64,000 nt of DNA from Pseudomonas reinekei (GTDB taxonomy: Bacteria; Pseudomonadota; Gammaproteobacteria; Pseudomonadales; Pseudomonadaceae): assembly GCF_001945365.1 (NCBI RefSeq), contig NZ_MSTQ01000016.1, forward strand, positions 50,704 to 114,703, written 5' to 3'. Below the pieces are notes generated by a model, which ran no database searches, was not told the DNA's origin, and saw only the letters and a program-made list of their open reading frames with translations. The position numbers and the translations under genes are program-made. Position 1 is the first letter of the stretch; each line of letters starts with the position of its first letter. Below, piece after piece: positions 42,083 to 51,026 of this stretch.

Positions 42083-42642
42083 GCTGATTGCTCGTCGATG
42101 CTGGCGAGCAAGCGTTGCACCGTATTCTCCAGTGCACCGGAGTTGTCGAGCACCAGCAGCGTGGAATCGTTGTCGGCAAGGACGCGTTTGTTGAAGCGGT
42201 CATTGCGCGCCAGCCGCGCATCAATTTCCGCCACGGACTCCCGACCTCGCGCCAGCAAACGCTCGCACAACACGGCCTGGTCAACGGTCAACAACACCAC
42301 CAGCATGTGCGGATAGCGCTCGCGGGCGTAGTGCAAATGCCCGCGCGAGCCATTGACCAGCACATCATTACCCGCAGCCAGCCAGTCGTCGATTTCCCGC
42401 GGGATGCCATAGGACAGGCCATTGGCATGCCAGCTCAGGGCAAACGCGCCCTGAGCCTCCATGTCGGCGAACTGCTGCGCGCTGACGCCCAGCGCCGCCT
42501 CGCCGACCGCTTCCGCCGAACGGGTGATGACCCGTCGCACGATGCGGCAGCCGCGTTCGGCCAAGCGCCCGCGCGCGGCATCCAGCAGGCTGTCCTTGCC
42601 CGAACCGGAAGGCCCGATGAGATAGATCAACCTGGCTGCCAT
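42073..42642 (-). CDS. phnN: Ribose 1,5-bisphosphate phosphokinase PhnN
   Basis: A 189-residue P-loop kinase starting MAARLIYLIGPSGSGKDSLLDAARG. It turns ribose 1,5-bisphosphate into PRPP, returning the carbon skeleton of alkylphosphonates to nucleotide metabolism. RRVITRSAE and LSWHANGLSYGIP resemble the guanylate-kinase-like substrate region. The ATG at 42642 overlaps the phnM TGA; a longer frame upstream is not needed. Confidence 0.93.
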   Translation of the reverse strand: MAARLIYLIGPSGSGKDSLLDAARGRLAERGCRIVRRVITRSAEAVGEAALGVSAQQFADMEAQGAFALSWHANGLSYGIPREIDDWLAAGNDVLVNGSRGHLHYARERYPHMLVVLLTVDQAVLCERLLARGRESVAEIDARLARNDRFNKRVLADNDSTLLVLDNSGALENTVQRLLASIDEQSACA

Positions 42643-43787
42643 CAAAACACCCTCGTCGCTTGTCGCCATACTTGTCGGACCACTGGCAAACCCTCCTGAC
42701 TGCGCGCCTGCACCAGGTCGGCACGCAACCCCGGGGCAATCTCGCCGCGATCAATCAAACCAGCCGCCCGGGCCGGGTTCAGGCTGACCATGCGCACCGC
42801 CTCGGCCAAGCCGATCCGCTCGCTCTGCGCAGCCAGCGTAAATGCCGACTGCAACAGGCTCGCCGGGTAGTAGTCGCTGGACAGAATATCCAGCAAGCCC
42901 AGGGCAGCCAGGTCAGCGGCGGCCACGTTACCCGAGTGCGAACCACCGCGCACGATGTTCGGTGCGCCCATCAACACTTTCATGCCGTGGTCGCGACACC
43001 CCTTCGCCGCTTCGACCGTCGTCGGAAACTCGGCGATGGTCATGCCGTAGCGCGCCGACTCTTCGACGTGCGCCAGCGTCGCGTCATCGTGACTGGCCAC
43101 CGACAGGCCAAGGGCCAGGCAGTGCTCGACAATCGCCGCGCGATACCGGTCGCTGTAGGTGCGCGAGTTGGCCATCTGCAACGTGATGAACTCATCCATC
43201 TGCGTCGTCGTCAGGTGGTATTTGCCCATGTAGTACTCACGGTACTTGGATTGGAGCACGAACTGGCGCTGACCCGGCGAGTGGTCCATCACCGACACCA
43301 GTTGCACCAGCGGGTTTTCCACCAGATCGCGGAACACGGTCAGGGTGTCCGGATGGCACAACTCGCAACGCAGGTGCAGACAGTGTTCGGCCCGGGTCAA
43401 TCCGGCGCTGGAAGCTTTGGTAATGGCGTCGAGCATCGCCGGCAGTTTCTGCATGCGATTGCCCTTGGGGTTCACGTCGCCGATGGACACCGCATCGAAG
43501 ACCGTGGTGATACCCGCCGCGACGATCTGGGCGTCATGGCTGAGCACCGCCGGCACCGACGGCCAATCGACGCCGGGACGCGGGGTCATGTGGCGCTCCA
43601 GGTTGTCGGTGTGCAATTCCACCAGACCGGGCAGCAGGTAATCACCGTTGAGGTCCAAGGCCTGAGGCAAACGGCTCGGGCCTTCGTTGACCTCGGCGAT
43701 CACACCGTCGCGCAGCAACACGTTGCCGTAGAACACCCGGTCAGCAGTGACCAGTTGCGCATTGCTGAGGATCTGTTCAACGGGCAT
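42642..43787 (-). CDS. phnM: Alpha-D-ribose 1-methylphosphonate 5-triphosphate diphosphatase PhnM
   Basis: A 381-residue amidohydrolase-fold enzyme that removes pyrophosphate from the PhnI product. LPGLVELHTDNLERHMTPRPGV holds the first metal motif (usually HxD/H), and VASHDDATLAHVEES and LSSDYYPASLL supply later metal ligands, with the final aspartate in SSDY. It is translationally coupled to phnN downstream and overlaps phnL by eleven bases. Confidence 0.94.
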   Translation of the reverse strand: MPVEQILSNAQLVTADRVFYGNVLLRDGVIAEVNEGPSRLPQALDLNGDYLLPGLVELHTDNLERHMTPRPGVDWPSVPAVLSHDAQIVAAGITTVFDAVSIGDVNPKGNRMQKLPAMLDAITKASSAGLTRAEHCLHLRCELCHPDTLTVFRDLVENPLVQLVSVMDHSPGQRQFVLQSKYREYYMGKYHLTTTQMDEFITLQMANSRTYSDRYRAAIVEHCLALGLSVASHDDATLAHVEESARYGMTIAEFPTTVEAAKGCRDHGMKVLMGAPNIVRGGSHSGNVAAADLAALGLLDILSSDYYPASLLQSAFTLAAQSERIGLAEAVRMVSLNPARAAGLIDRGEIAPGLRADLVQARSQEGLPVVRQVWRQATRVF

Positions 43788-44496
43788 CGGCGTATTCCTC
43801 TTGGCTGACTGCAGCGGGGGTCATGTCGAGCTGGCGATCGGCAACCGCGTCGCGGGCGATGCGGTCGTGGAAGATGCCGATCAGCGCGGCACCGGCGGCT
43901 TTGGCTTCGTTCATCAGTTCCAGCACCACCTGACGATTGTTGTCGTCCAGCGACGCCGTTGGTTCGTCGAGCAACATCACTGGCCACGCGACCATGAACC
44001 CGCGGGCGATGTTGACCCGCTGCTGCTCGCCCCCGGAGAACGTGCCGGGCGCCAGCTGCCAAAGGCGTTGCGGTATGTTCAGACGGCTGAGCAACCATTC
44101 GGCGCGCGATTGCGCGAGCTGTTTCGACCAGCCACGGGCCAGGGCAGGCTCCATCACCACGTCCAGGCACGCCACGCGCGGGATCACCCGCAGGAACTGG
44201 CTGACATAGCCCAAGGTGCGCTGGCGCACTTGCAGGATGTCCCGGGGTTCAGCACCCACCAGCTCCAGCCATTGTCCATCGTGCTGCACGCGGATACTGC
44301 CGCCGGCCGGCAGATAGTTGCCATACAAGGTGCGCAGCAACGTGCTTTTGCCGGCACCGGACTGGCCGTGCAGCACCAGGCATTCGCCGCCCGCCACACT
44401 GAAATCCACCCCGCGCAGCACGTTGAGGACCACGCCGTTCTGCTGATGCAGGGTGAAGGTTTTCGAGAGGTCACGGACCTCGATCAACGTATTCAT
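43777..44496 (-). CDS. phnL: C-P lyase ABC-type subunit PhnL
   Basis: A 239-residue ABC ATPase: Walker A GQSGAGKSTLLRTLYGNYLP, signature FSGGEQQRVNIARGF and Walker B VMLLDEPTASLD. PhnL is not a transporter subunit; it acts with PhnK on the PhnGHIJ core complex. The 28-nt gap to phnK is the only real space in the lyase part of the operon. Confidence 0.94.
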   Translation of the reverse strand: MNTLIEVRDLSKTFTLHQQNGVVLNVLRGVDFSVAGGECLVLHGQSGAGKSTLLRTLYGNYLPAGGSIRVQHDGQWLELVGAEPRDILQVRQRTLGYVSQFLRVIPRVACLDVVMEPALARGWSKQLAQSRAEWLLSRLNIPQRLWQLAPGTFSGGEQQRVNIARGFMVAWPVMLLDEPTASLDDNNRQVVLELMNEAKAAGAALIGIFHDRIARDAVADRQLDMTPAAVSQEEYADAR

Positions 44497-44524
44497 CGCT
44501 CGGTTTCCACAGTTGGACGGGGCT

Positions 44525-45331
44525 TCACGGCTGCAACACCGAAGACACCAGCAGTTGCGAATAAGGGTGCTGCGGATCGTCGAGGATCTGGTCCGTCAGC
44601 CCGGTTTCCACCACCCGCGAGCGGCGCATCACCATCAAGCGATCGGCCAGCAAACGCGCCACCGCCAGGTCGTGGGTGACGATCACCACCGCCAGATCGA
44701 GCTCCCGCACCAGGCCGCGCAACAGGTCGAGCAAGCGCGCCTGCACCGACACATCGAGGCCGCCGGTCGGCTCGTCCATGAACACCAGACGCGGGCTCGA
44801 CACCAGGTTGCGGGCAATTTGCAGACGCTGCTGCATGCCGCCAGAAAAGGTCCGGGGCAAGTCGTCGATGCGTTGCGGATCGATTTCCACCTGGCTCAGC
44901 CAGTCGAGTCCGGCACCGCGCAATTGCTGGTAATTGCGTACGCCTTGGGCCATCAAGCGCTCGCCGATGTTGGCCCCGGCGGACACGCCCATGCGCAAAC
45001 CGTCACGCGGGTTCTGTTCGACGAAGCCCCACTCGGTTCGCAGCAAGGTGCGGCGTTCGGCTTCACTGGCGCTGTAGAGGTCCAGCCATTGGTCCTGTTT
45101 GTCGCGGTAACCGATGCGGCCGCGTTGCGGCGGCAGGCGTCCGCTGAGCAGCGAGAGCAACGTGGATTTGCCCGAACCGGACTCGCCGACAATCCCCAGG
45201 ACTTCACCTGGGTACAAATCAAAACTGACGTCCTGGCAGCCCTTCTCCGGACCGTACAACAGCGACAGGCCGCGCACTTGCAGCAAGGGTTCGGTAGACA
45301 CGGACAACTCGTTTTTCAATGCCTGGTTCAT
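44525..45331 (-). CDS. phnK: C-P lyase ABC-type subunit PhnK
   Basis: A 268-residue ABC ATPase with Walker A GESGSGKSTLLSLLSGRLPP, signature FSGGMQQRLQIARNL and Walker B LVFMDEPTGGLD. PhnK docks on PhnJ and its ATPase cycle opens the core complex. I use the ATG at 45331, whose first bases overlap the phnJ stop (ATGA); a longer frame upstream only runs over phnJ. Confidence 0.94.
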   Translation of the reverse strand: MNQALKNELSVSTEPLLQVRGLSLLYGPEKGCQDVSFDLYPGEVLGIVGESGSGKSTLLSLLSGRLPPQRGRIGYRDKQDQWLDLYSASEAERRTLLRTEWGFVEQNPRDGLRMGVSAGANIGERLMAQGVRNYQQLRGAGLDWLSQVEIDPQRIDDLPRTFSGGMQQRLQIARNLVSSPRLVFMDEPTGGLDVSVQARLLDLLRGLVRELDLAVVIVTHDLAVARLLADRLMVMRRSRVVETGLTDQILDDPQHPYSQLLVSSVLQP

Positions 45332-46197
45332 TGGCCTTGCTCCTGCTGGCTGACGCGCTGGGCGCAGTAATACGTGTCGGAACAGACGAAGCTCTGGGTG
45401 CCGGCATCGTCGAGAATCAACTCGTCGAGGAACGATTCGCGGCTGCCACAAATGGCGCAGCACTCGTCCCACGTCTGCGCTTCGAAGGGGTGATCCTCGA
45501 AGTCGAGGCTGGTGACTCTGGTGTACGGCGGCACCGCGTACAGACGCTTCTCGCGACCGGCGCCGAACAGCATCAATGCCGGACTCATGTCGAGTTTCGG
45601 GTTGTCGAATTTAGGGATCGGCGACGGATCCATCACGTAGCGCTCGTCGACCATCACCGGGTAGGCATAGGCCGTGGCGATGTGGCCGAAGGTGGCGATG
45701 TCCTCGTAGAGCTTGACGTGCATGACCCCGTAATCGTTGAGGGCGTGCATGGTCCGGGTCTCGGTTTCCGACGGTTCGATGAAGCGCAGCGGCTCGGGAA
45801 TCGGCACTTGGTAAACCATGATCTGATCAGCGTGCAGCGGCGTTTCCGGAATGCGGTGGCGGGTCTGGATCACCGTCGCATCCGGGGTGCTTTCAGTCGT
45901 GGCGACGCCAGCGGTGCGGGCGAAGAAACGGCGGATCGACACAGCGTTGGTGGTGTCATCCGCGCCCTGGTCGATGACCTTGAGCACGTCGTCGGCGCCG
46001 AGAATCGCGGCGGTCAATTGCATGCCGCCGGTGCCCCAGCCGTAAGGCAGCGGCATCTCGCGACCGCCGAACGGCACCTGATAACCGGGAATCGCCACGG
46101 CCTTGAGCAAGGCGCGGCGGATCATGCGTTTGGTCTGTTCGTCGAGGTAGGCGAAGTTGTACGCTGCGTCGCGCACGGGGGCCTTAAGGTCATTCAT
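45328..46197 (-). CDS. phnJ: C-P lyase radical SAM subunit PhnJ
   Basis: A 289-residue enzyme that cleaves the carbon-phosphorus bond by radical chemistry. The iron-sulfur motif is complete: CAIC (Cx2C), a 21-residue gap to C in FVCSDTYYC, and then the fourth cysteine five residues on, which forms the thiyl radical/substrate bond in E. coli PhnJ. The N-terminal FAYLDEQTKRMIRRALLKAVAIPGYQVPFGGREMPLPYGWGTGG is strongly conserved. It overlaps phnI by eight bases. Confidence 0.97.
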   Translation of the reverse strand: MNDLKAPVRDAAYNFAYLDEQTKRMIRRALLKAVAIPGYQVPFGGREMPLPYGWGTGGMQLTAAILGADDVLKVIDQGADDTTNAVSIRRFFARTAGVATTESTPDATVIQTRHRIPETPLHADQIMVYQVPIPEPLRFIEPSETETRTMHALNDYGVMHVKLYEDIATFGHIATAYAYPVMVDERYVMDPSPIPKFDNPKLDMSPALMLFGAGREKRLYAVPPYTRVTSLDFEDHPFEAQTWDECCAICGSRESFLDELILDDAGTQSFVCSDTYYCAQRVSQQEQGQ

Positions 46198-47266
46198 GGC
46201 TTTGGCCCTCGGCAGGCTTGCGCAGTTTGCGGATCAGTTCCAGTTCAGCCTGGAAGTCCACGTAGTGAGGTAATTTGAGGTGCGAGACGAAACCGGAGGC
46301 TTCGACGTTGTCGCAGTGCATCAGCACGAATTCTTCCTGCTGCGCCGGCGAGACGATTTCTTCGTTGTACTCATCGGCACGTAGCGCACGGTCGACCAGC
46401 GCCATGCCCATGGCCTTGCGCTCGGCATGCCCGAAAGCCAGGCCATAACCGCGCGTGAACTGCGCCAGCTCCGTGGCCGAGCCGACGAACTGGTTGACCA
46501 TCTCGCATTCGGTGACTTCGATGCTGCCCAGATTGATTGGAAAACCCAGCTCTTCAGGCTCGATCCAGACCTCGACATCGCCGATGCGAATCTCCCCGGC
46601 GAACGGATGATTGCGGCCATAGCCACGCTGGGTCGAGTAACCCAACGCCAACAGGAAACCTTCGTCGCCGCGGGCCAACGCTTGCAGGCGCTGGGCACGG
46701 CTGGCAGGGAACTCCAGCGGCTCGCGAGTGATGTCCGCGACCGATTCGCCGTTGTCGGACTCGTTCTTGATCAGGCCTTCCCTGGCCAGCAAACCCAGCA
46801 CTCGAGGGCACGGTTCAAGGCTGGCATTCGCCGTCGTTTGCGGCCCCGGGTACTCACCTTCGGCAAGCAGCGCAAAGTCCAGCAGGCGATGGGTGTAGTC
46901 GAAGGTCGGCCCCAGCAGTTGCCCGCCCGGTACATCCTTGAACGTGGCAGAGAGGCGTCGGCTGAGCTGCATGTCTTGCGTGTCGATCGGCAGGCTCGGG
47001 CTGAAGCGCGGCAACGTGGTGCGATAAGCGCGCAGCAGGAAAATCGCTTCAACCATGTCCCCGGCCGCTTGTTTTATCGCCAGCGCGGCCAGTTCTTCGT
47101 CGTACAGCGAGCCTTCGCTCATCACCCGCGCCACTGCCAGCGGCAGTTGTTGACGAATCTGCTCGACGCTCAGCTCAGTGACCGACGTATCGCCCCGGCG
47201 TTTTTTCGCCAGCAGACGGTGTGCATTGTCGATGGCCTGTTCGCCACCCTTGACGGCTACGTACAT
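46190..47266 (-). CDS. phnI: C-P lyase subunit PhnI
   Basis: A 358-residue protein, MYVAVKGGEQAIDNAHRLLAKKRRGD, the invariant PhnI start. It carries out the nucleosidase-like step that attaches the phosphonate to the ribose of ATP within the PhnGHIJ complex. GYSTQRGYGRNHPFAGEIRIGDVEV and the C-terminal VLMHCDNVEASGFVSHLKLPHYVDFQAEL are family-conserved. One-base overlap with phnH. Confidence 0.96.
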   Translation of the reverse strand: MYVAVKGGEQAIDNAHRLLAKKRRGDTSVTELSVEQIRQQLPLAVARVMSEGSLYDEELAALAIKQAAGDMVEAIFLLRAYRTTLPRFSPSLPIDTQDMQLSRRLSATFKDVPGGQLLGPTFDYTHRLLDFALLAEGEYPGPQTTANASLEPCPRVLGLLAREGLIKNESDNGESVADITREPLEFPASRAQRLQALARGDEGFLLALGYSTQRGYGRNHPFAGEIRIGDVEVWIEPEELGFPINLGSIEVTECEMVNQFVGSATELAQFTRGYGLAFGHAERKAMGMALVDRALRADEYNEEIVSPAQQEEFVLMHCDNVEASGFVSHLKLPHYVDFQAELELIRKLRKPAEGQSHE

Positions 47267-47856
47267 CAGGCACGCTCCTCTGCGATGCGGGTGCTGCGCG
47301 GCAAACCGATCAGGTCATGGCCGGCAGCGAAAAACAGGTCCAGGCCCCGCGGGAATTCATTGCGGCGTTCACGCTCGGCCCAAAAGCCATCGGCCACCGG
47401 CAGCGCCACGCCGTGTTCGGTTTCGATCCCCGGTCCGCGCCACAGCCGCCCTGCCCCGCCGTCGAGCGTTGGCAGTTGAACCAGCAGGGTGCAGGACTGG
47501 TCCGGAAAACGATCGTTGCCGTGATCGAAGCCGCTCAGGTCGAACAGATCGTCGGCGCCAAGCAAGGCGAACCGTGCTTCTTCGCGCCTGATGGTCAGCG
47601 GGCAGCCACAGTGAAAAGCCAGGTTGGCGCGGATCAACGGGGTGTCGAAGGTCGGCGCCAGCCACAGCGGCGTGTCGCCATCCAGCAGCGCCAGGCACAA
47701 GGCGTAAGTCGCGGGCTCCAGCCCTTCGAGGCTCGGCGACGCTTGCAGCGTCTGGATCAAACCGGGACCGGCCAAGGCTTTCAGTGCCGCGCGAAAACCG
47801 CGTTGGGCATCCAGCACCGGGTCGGCGAACGCTGGTTGCAACAGCTGTGCGCTCAT
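47266..47856 (-). CDS. phnH: C-P lyase subunit PhnH
   Basis: A 196-residue subunit of the core complex with the conserved ends LLQPAFADPVLDAQRGFRAALKALAGPG and LPTLDGGAGRLWRGPGIE near its middle and LPVADGFWAERERRNEFPRGLDLFFAAG near the C-terminus. It contributes to the PhnGHI assembly that handles ATP and phosphonate. One-base overlaps link it to phnG and phnI. Confidence 0.95.
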   Translation of the reverse strand: MSAQLLQPAFADPVLDAQRGFRAALKALAGPGLIQTLQASPSLEGLEPATYALCLALLDGDTPLWLAPTFDTPLIRANLAFHCGCPLTIRREEARFALLGADDLFDLSGFDHGNDRFPDQSCTLLVQLPTLDGGAGRLWRGPGIETEHGVALPVADGFWAERERRNEFPRGLDLFFAAGHDLIGLPRSTRIAEERA

Positions 47857-48305
47857 CAGTTTTCTCCTCGCACGAGGGTGAAGAATTCAACTTTGGTGGC
47901 GGCGGTTTCCGCCTCTTTTTGTGCCCGGCGTTCGGCCTGCGCGTGCGCCAGCGGCGTGATCATTTCCGTCAGCCAGTGACGCTGTTGCGCGCCCTGCAAA
48001 TGCGCGTCGGCCAGGGCGGCGAGTTCGGCGTGGACCTTGTCGCGTCCCGCCAGGTAGCTGTAGCCGGTACGGCCATCGGCCAGGCGCACCACGCAACGGG
48101 TCACGCTCATTTCGCCGACGTTGAACGGCGCACCGTTGCCGCCCATGCGCCCACGCACCAGGGACATGCCGATTTCCGGGGCGCGAATCAGTTGGTACTC
48201 GATGTCGCGCAGTGCAGCTTCATGGGGCTGCAATTCATCGCGACGGGCGCGGGCCAGCACGCCGATCCAGTGCTGGCGTTCGGTGTGAGGAACAGGGTTT
48301 TGCAT
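47856..48305 (-). CDS. phnG: C-P lyase subunit PhnG
   Basis: A 149-residue subunit, MQNPVPHTERQHWIGVLARARRDEL, followed by the conserved VRGRMGGNGAPFNVGEMSVTRCVVRLADG and GRDKVHAELAALADA. It forms the PhnG2H2I2J2 core. I choose the ATG at 48305 after GGAG; another ATG four codons earlier overlaps the phnF stop. Confidence 0.93.
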   Translation of the reverse strand: MQNPVPHTERQHWIGVLARARRDELQPHEAALRDIEYQLIRAPEIGMSLVRGRMGGNGAPFNVGEMSVTRCVVRLADGRTGYSYLAGRDKVHAELAALADAHLQGAQQRHWLTEMITPLAHAQAERRAQKEAETAATKVEFFTLVRGEN

Positions 48306-48316
48306 GGCGCTCTCCA

Positions 48317-49021
48317 TCAGGTGACAACCTGGTACTGGAAGCGATCGGAACGGCTGGTGGACTGGGCAAGCTCCACCGCACGGCCATCGCGATCGCGGGA
48401 AAGGGTGAACACACTCAGCGCCGGCAAATGCCGGGGCATCATCAAAAGCGCGGCTTCTTCGCGGTTGGGCAGGCGGGCGCCGATCAGACTTTGGGTGCGG
48501 GTCAGGGGCATGTCCCGTTCGCTGAGGTACTGGCGCAGCGAACCACCGATGTAGTCCGCCAGCAGCGGCGCATGGCTGGCGCAGTAACGATGGCGGATCA
48601 GGCTGACCGGTTGGCCGTCGAGCTTGCGCAAGGTCTGCAGCTCGATCATCGGCGCCATTTCGGCGAGGCCCAGATGCTGCGCCTCTTCACGGCTGGCGAA
48701 GCAGTACCGGCGCTTGAGCAGCACGGCCTCGACGCCCAAACCCTGGGCTGAGAGCGACTGGCTATAGGCACTGTCAGCGGCCATTGGGTAAATCAGTGGC
48801 CGTTCCAGAACTTGCGTGCCTTTGCCCTGGCGGCGCAACAGGCTACCTTCGAACACCAGCTCATCGATGGCACGGCGCAAGGTGTGGCGGTTGACGCCGA
48901 AGCGTTCGGCCAACTGCACCTCGGCCGGCAGGAAGTCTCCGGCGCGGTAGTCACCCAGTTCACGACGCAGGATGTCGGCGAGTTCGCGGTACACCGGTTC
49001 ATCTTGTCTAGACAACTGCAT
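48317..49021 (-). CDS. phnF: Phosphonate operon regulator PhnF (GntR, HutC subfamily)
   Basis: A 234-residue regulator. The N-terminal GntR winged helix is GDFLPAEVQLAERFGVNRHTLRRAIDELVFEGSLLRRQGKGTQV, and the C-terminal UTRA effector domain starts near residue 90 (LKRRYCFASREEAQHLGL). It lies between the transporter genes and the lyase genes and probably fine-tunes the operon within PhoB control. Confidence 0.93.
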   Translation of the reverse strand: MQLSRQDEPVYRELADILRRELGDYRAGDFLPAEVQLAERFGVNRHTLRRAIDELVFEGSLLRRQGKGTQVLERPLIYPMAADSAYSQSLSAQGLGVEAVLLKRRYCFASREEAQHLGLAEMAPMIELQTLRKLDGQPVSLIRHRYCASHAPLLADYIGGSLRQYLSERDMPLTRTQSLIGARLPNREEAALLMMPRHLPALSVFTLSRDRDGRAVELAQSTSRSDRFQYQVVT

Positions 49022-49057
49022 GCTTTAAAAAAGCGCCCGCAAGCACCCCTCCGAAAA

Positions 49058-49840
49058 TCAGATGAACTGCTTGCGCAGGCGTTGCGACAGGATGTCGATC
49101 AGGCTGACGACGACGATGATCACCAGCAGCACCGCACAGGTCTGAACAAACTGGAAGGCGCGGATGTTCTCCCACAGGATCACGCCGATCCCTCCGGCAC
49201 CGACCATGCCCACCACTGTCGCCGAGCGCACGTTGGCCTCGAAGCGGTACAAAGCGTACGAAACCCACAGCGGCATCACTTGCGGGATCACGCCGTAGAT
49301 CACTTCTTGCAGCGCGCTGGCACCGGTAGCGCGAACGCCTTCAACCGGGCCTGGATCAATCGCCTCGACCGCTTCGGCGAACAGCTTGGCGAGTACGCCG
49401 GTGGTGCTGATCCACAGCGCGAGCACGCCGGCAAACGGGCCGAGGCCGACCGCCACCACGAACAACATGGCGAACACCATTTCGTTGATCGAACGGAACG
49501 CATCCATCACCCGGCGCAGCGGTTGGTGAATCCACCAAGGGGTGATGTTTTCCGAGCAGAGGATGCCCAGCGGCACCGAGCAGACAATCGCCAGCACCGT
49601 GCCCCACAGGGCGATTTGTACGGTGACGATCATTTCCTTGAGGTACGAGCGCCATTCATGGAAGTCAGGCGGGAAGAAATCGGCGGCGAACGTCGCCATG
49701 TTTCCCGAATCGCGGTACAGCGCCATCGGATTCATTTCAGCGCCGTGCCAGGCCCAGGCGAGCAGGACCAGAAACAGGCCCCAACCGGCGTACTGCGGCC
49801 AGCTACGTTTGCCGACGGCTTCAGCGTGGAGAGTGGTCAT
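49058..49840 (-). CDS. phnE: Phosphonate ABC transporter permease PhnE
   Basis: A 260-residue permease with about six helices and the EAA-type loop GPVEGVRATGASALQEVIYGVIPQVMP. It forms the membrane channel for phosphonates with PhnC and PhnD. It is separated from phnD by 132 nt that are largely a REPIN. Confidence 0.95.
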   Translation of the reverse strand: MTTLHAEAVGKRSWPQYAGWGLFLVLLAWAWHGAEMNPMALYRDSGNMATFAADFFPPDFHEWRSYLKEMIVTVQIALWGTVLAIVCSVPLGILCSENITPWWIHQPLRRVMDAFRSINEMVFAMLFVVAVGLGPFAGVLALWISTTGVLAKLFAEAVEAIDPGPVEGVRATGASALQEVIYGVIPQVMPLWVSYALYRFEANVRSATVVGMVGAGGIGVILWENIRAFQFVQTCAVLLVIIVVVSLIDILSQRLRKQFI

Positions 49841-49878
49841 GTGGGTTCTCTGAAAAAGTTATGCCGAGTACAAAAAAC

Positions 49879-49968
49879 TGTGGGAGCGAGCCTGCTCGCG
49901 ATGAGGCCGGCACATGCACCTGCGATGTCGACTGACACATCGTCATCGCGAGCAGGCTCGCTCCCACA
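49879..49968. repeat. REPIN inside the phn operon (phnD-phnE gap, GCGAGC subtype)
   Basis: TGTGGGAGCGAGCCTGCTCG and CGAGCAGGCTCGCTCCCACA are inverted around about 50 bp. Transcripts crossing it would fold into a long double hairpin just after phnD. Confidence 0.87.
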
Positions 49969-49972
49969 TGGA

Positions 49973-50983
49973 TCAACCGGCGTTGGCGGTCTTCTTTTCG
50001 CTCTTCTCGAGCAAGGTGATGCGCTCTTGCAGCTTGGCCAGTTCGGCGTCGATGTCGGCCAGCTTCTTGGCCTTGTCCGCCGCCTCAAGCTTGGTGTCGG
50101 CGCTGATCGTGGTGCGCTGCTTGAACAGCTCCAGCTGACGGATCGGCAACAACTGGTCGTCGTTCGATTTCAGGAACTTGCCCAGCTGCATGCCGGCAAG
50201 CACGGCCTTCTCGGCGTCGGTGTCGCCGTAGCTGAAGATGAAGTCGCGGATCTTCTGCTTCTCGCTGTCGCTCAGCGCCTTGCTCCACACCAGCGGGTCG
50301 GCGGGGATCAGCGGCGACTTCCAGATCACTTTCAGCAGCGCGGCCTTATCCGGTTGGGTGACTTCCAGACGATCCCAGCTTTCGGTGTTGAAGGTCGCCA
50401 CATCCAGTTGCCCTTTGGCCACGCTCAGTGCGTTGACTTCATGGCTGGAGTTGAGGGTGCGCTTGAACGCGGTAGCGGCATCGACATGGTTCTTGGCGAA
50501 CACGTAGTAGCCCGGCACCAGATAGCCGGAAGTGGAGTTCGGATCGCCGTTGCCGAAGGTCAGGTTCTTGGCGTTTTTCAGCATGTCGTCCACGGAGTTG
50601 ATCGGGCTGTCCTTGCGCGCGATCAACACGCTCCAGTAACCGGCGGCGCCACTGGCGGCTGCGGTCTGGGCGAAGATTTCGCCGTTGGAACGGTCCACCG
50701 CTTCAATGGCCGCCTTGTTGCCCAACCAAGCAACGTCGACCTTGTTGAAGCGCATGCCCTGGATCAGGCCGGCATAGTCGGACGCGAACGTGGCGTTGAT
50801 CTTCAGGCCGGTTTTCTTGTGCATGTCATCCAGAAACGGCTGCCAGATGCTCTTGAGATTCTGCGAGGACTCGGTGGACATGATGCCGAAGTTGATGGCT
50901 TTTTCTTCAGCCTGGGCGGTGCCCATTACGCAGCTGGCAAGCAGTGCTGCACCAGCAAAAACACGACCGATACGGTTCAACAT
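49973..50983 (-). CDS. phnD: Phosphonate-binding protein PhnD
   Basis: A 336-residue periplasmic protein with a signal peptide (MLNRIGRVFAGAALLASCVMGTAQA). The mature start EKAINFGIMSTESSQNLKSIWQPFLDDM and the ligand region TFGNGDPNSTSGYLVPGYYVF fit PhnD. The C-terminal about 35 residues (KAKKLADIDAELAKLQERITLLEKSEKK) are a heptad-rich coiled coil beyond the binding fold. It is the second gene of the operon. Confidence 0.95.
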   Translation of the reverse strand: MLNRIGRVFAGAALLASCVMGTAQAEEKAINFGIMSTESSQNLKSIWQPFLDDMHKKTGLKINATFASDYAGLIQGMRFNKVDVAWLGNKAAIEAVDRSNGEIFAQTAAASGAAGYWSVLIARKDSPINSVDDMLKNAKNLTFGNGDPNSTSGYLVPGYYVFAKNHVDAATAFKRTLNSSHEVNALSVAKGQLDVATFNTESWDRLEVTQPDKAALLKVIWKSPLIPADPLVWSKALSDSEKQKIRDFIFSYGDTDAEKAVLAGMQLGKFLKSNDDQLLPIRQLELFKQRTTISADTKLEAADKAKKLADIDAELAKLQERITLLEKSEKKTANAG

Positions 50984-51026
50984 GGAAGGCTTTCCTGAGG
51001 GTGAACGGTTGGGAATTGAGGGATGG

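Noticed and set aside
18564..49968. The repeated GTGGGAGC palindromes as a CRISPR array
   Set aside because: Units are scattered kilobases apart, are self-complementary and differ in tip sequence; they are REPINs, and no cas genes are present.
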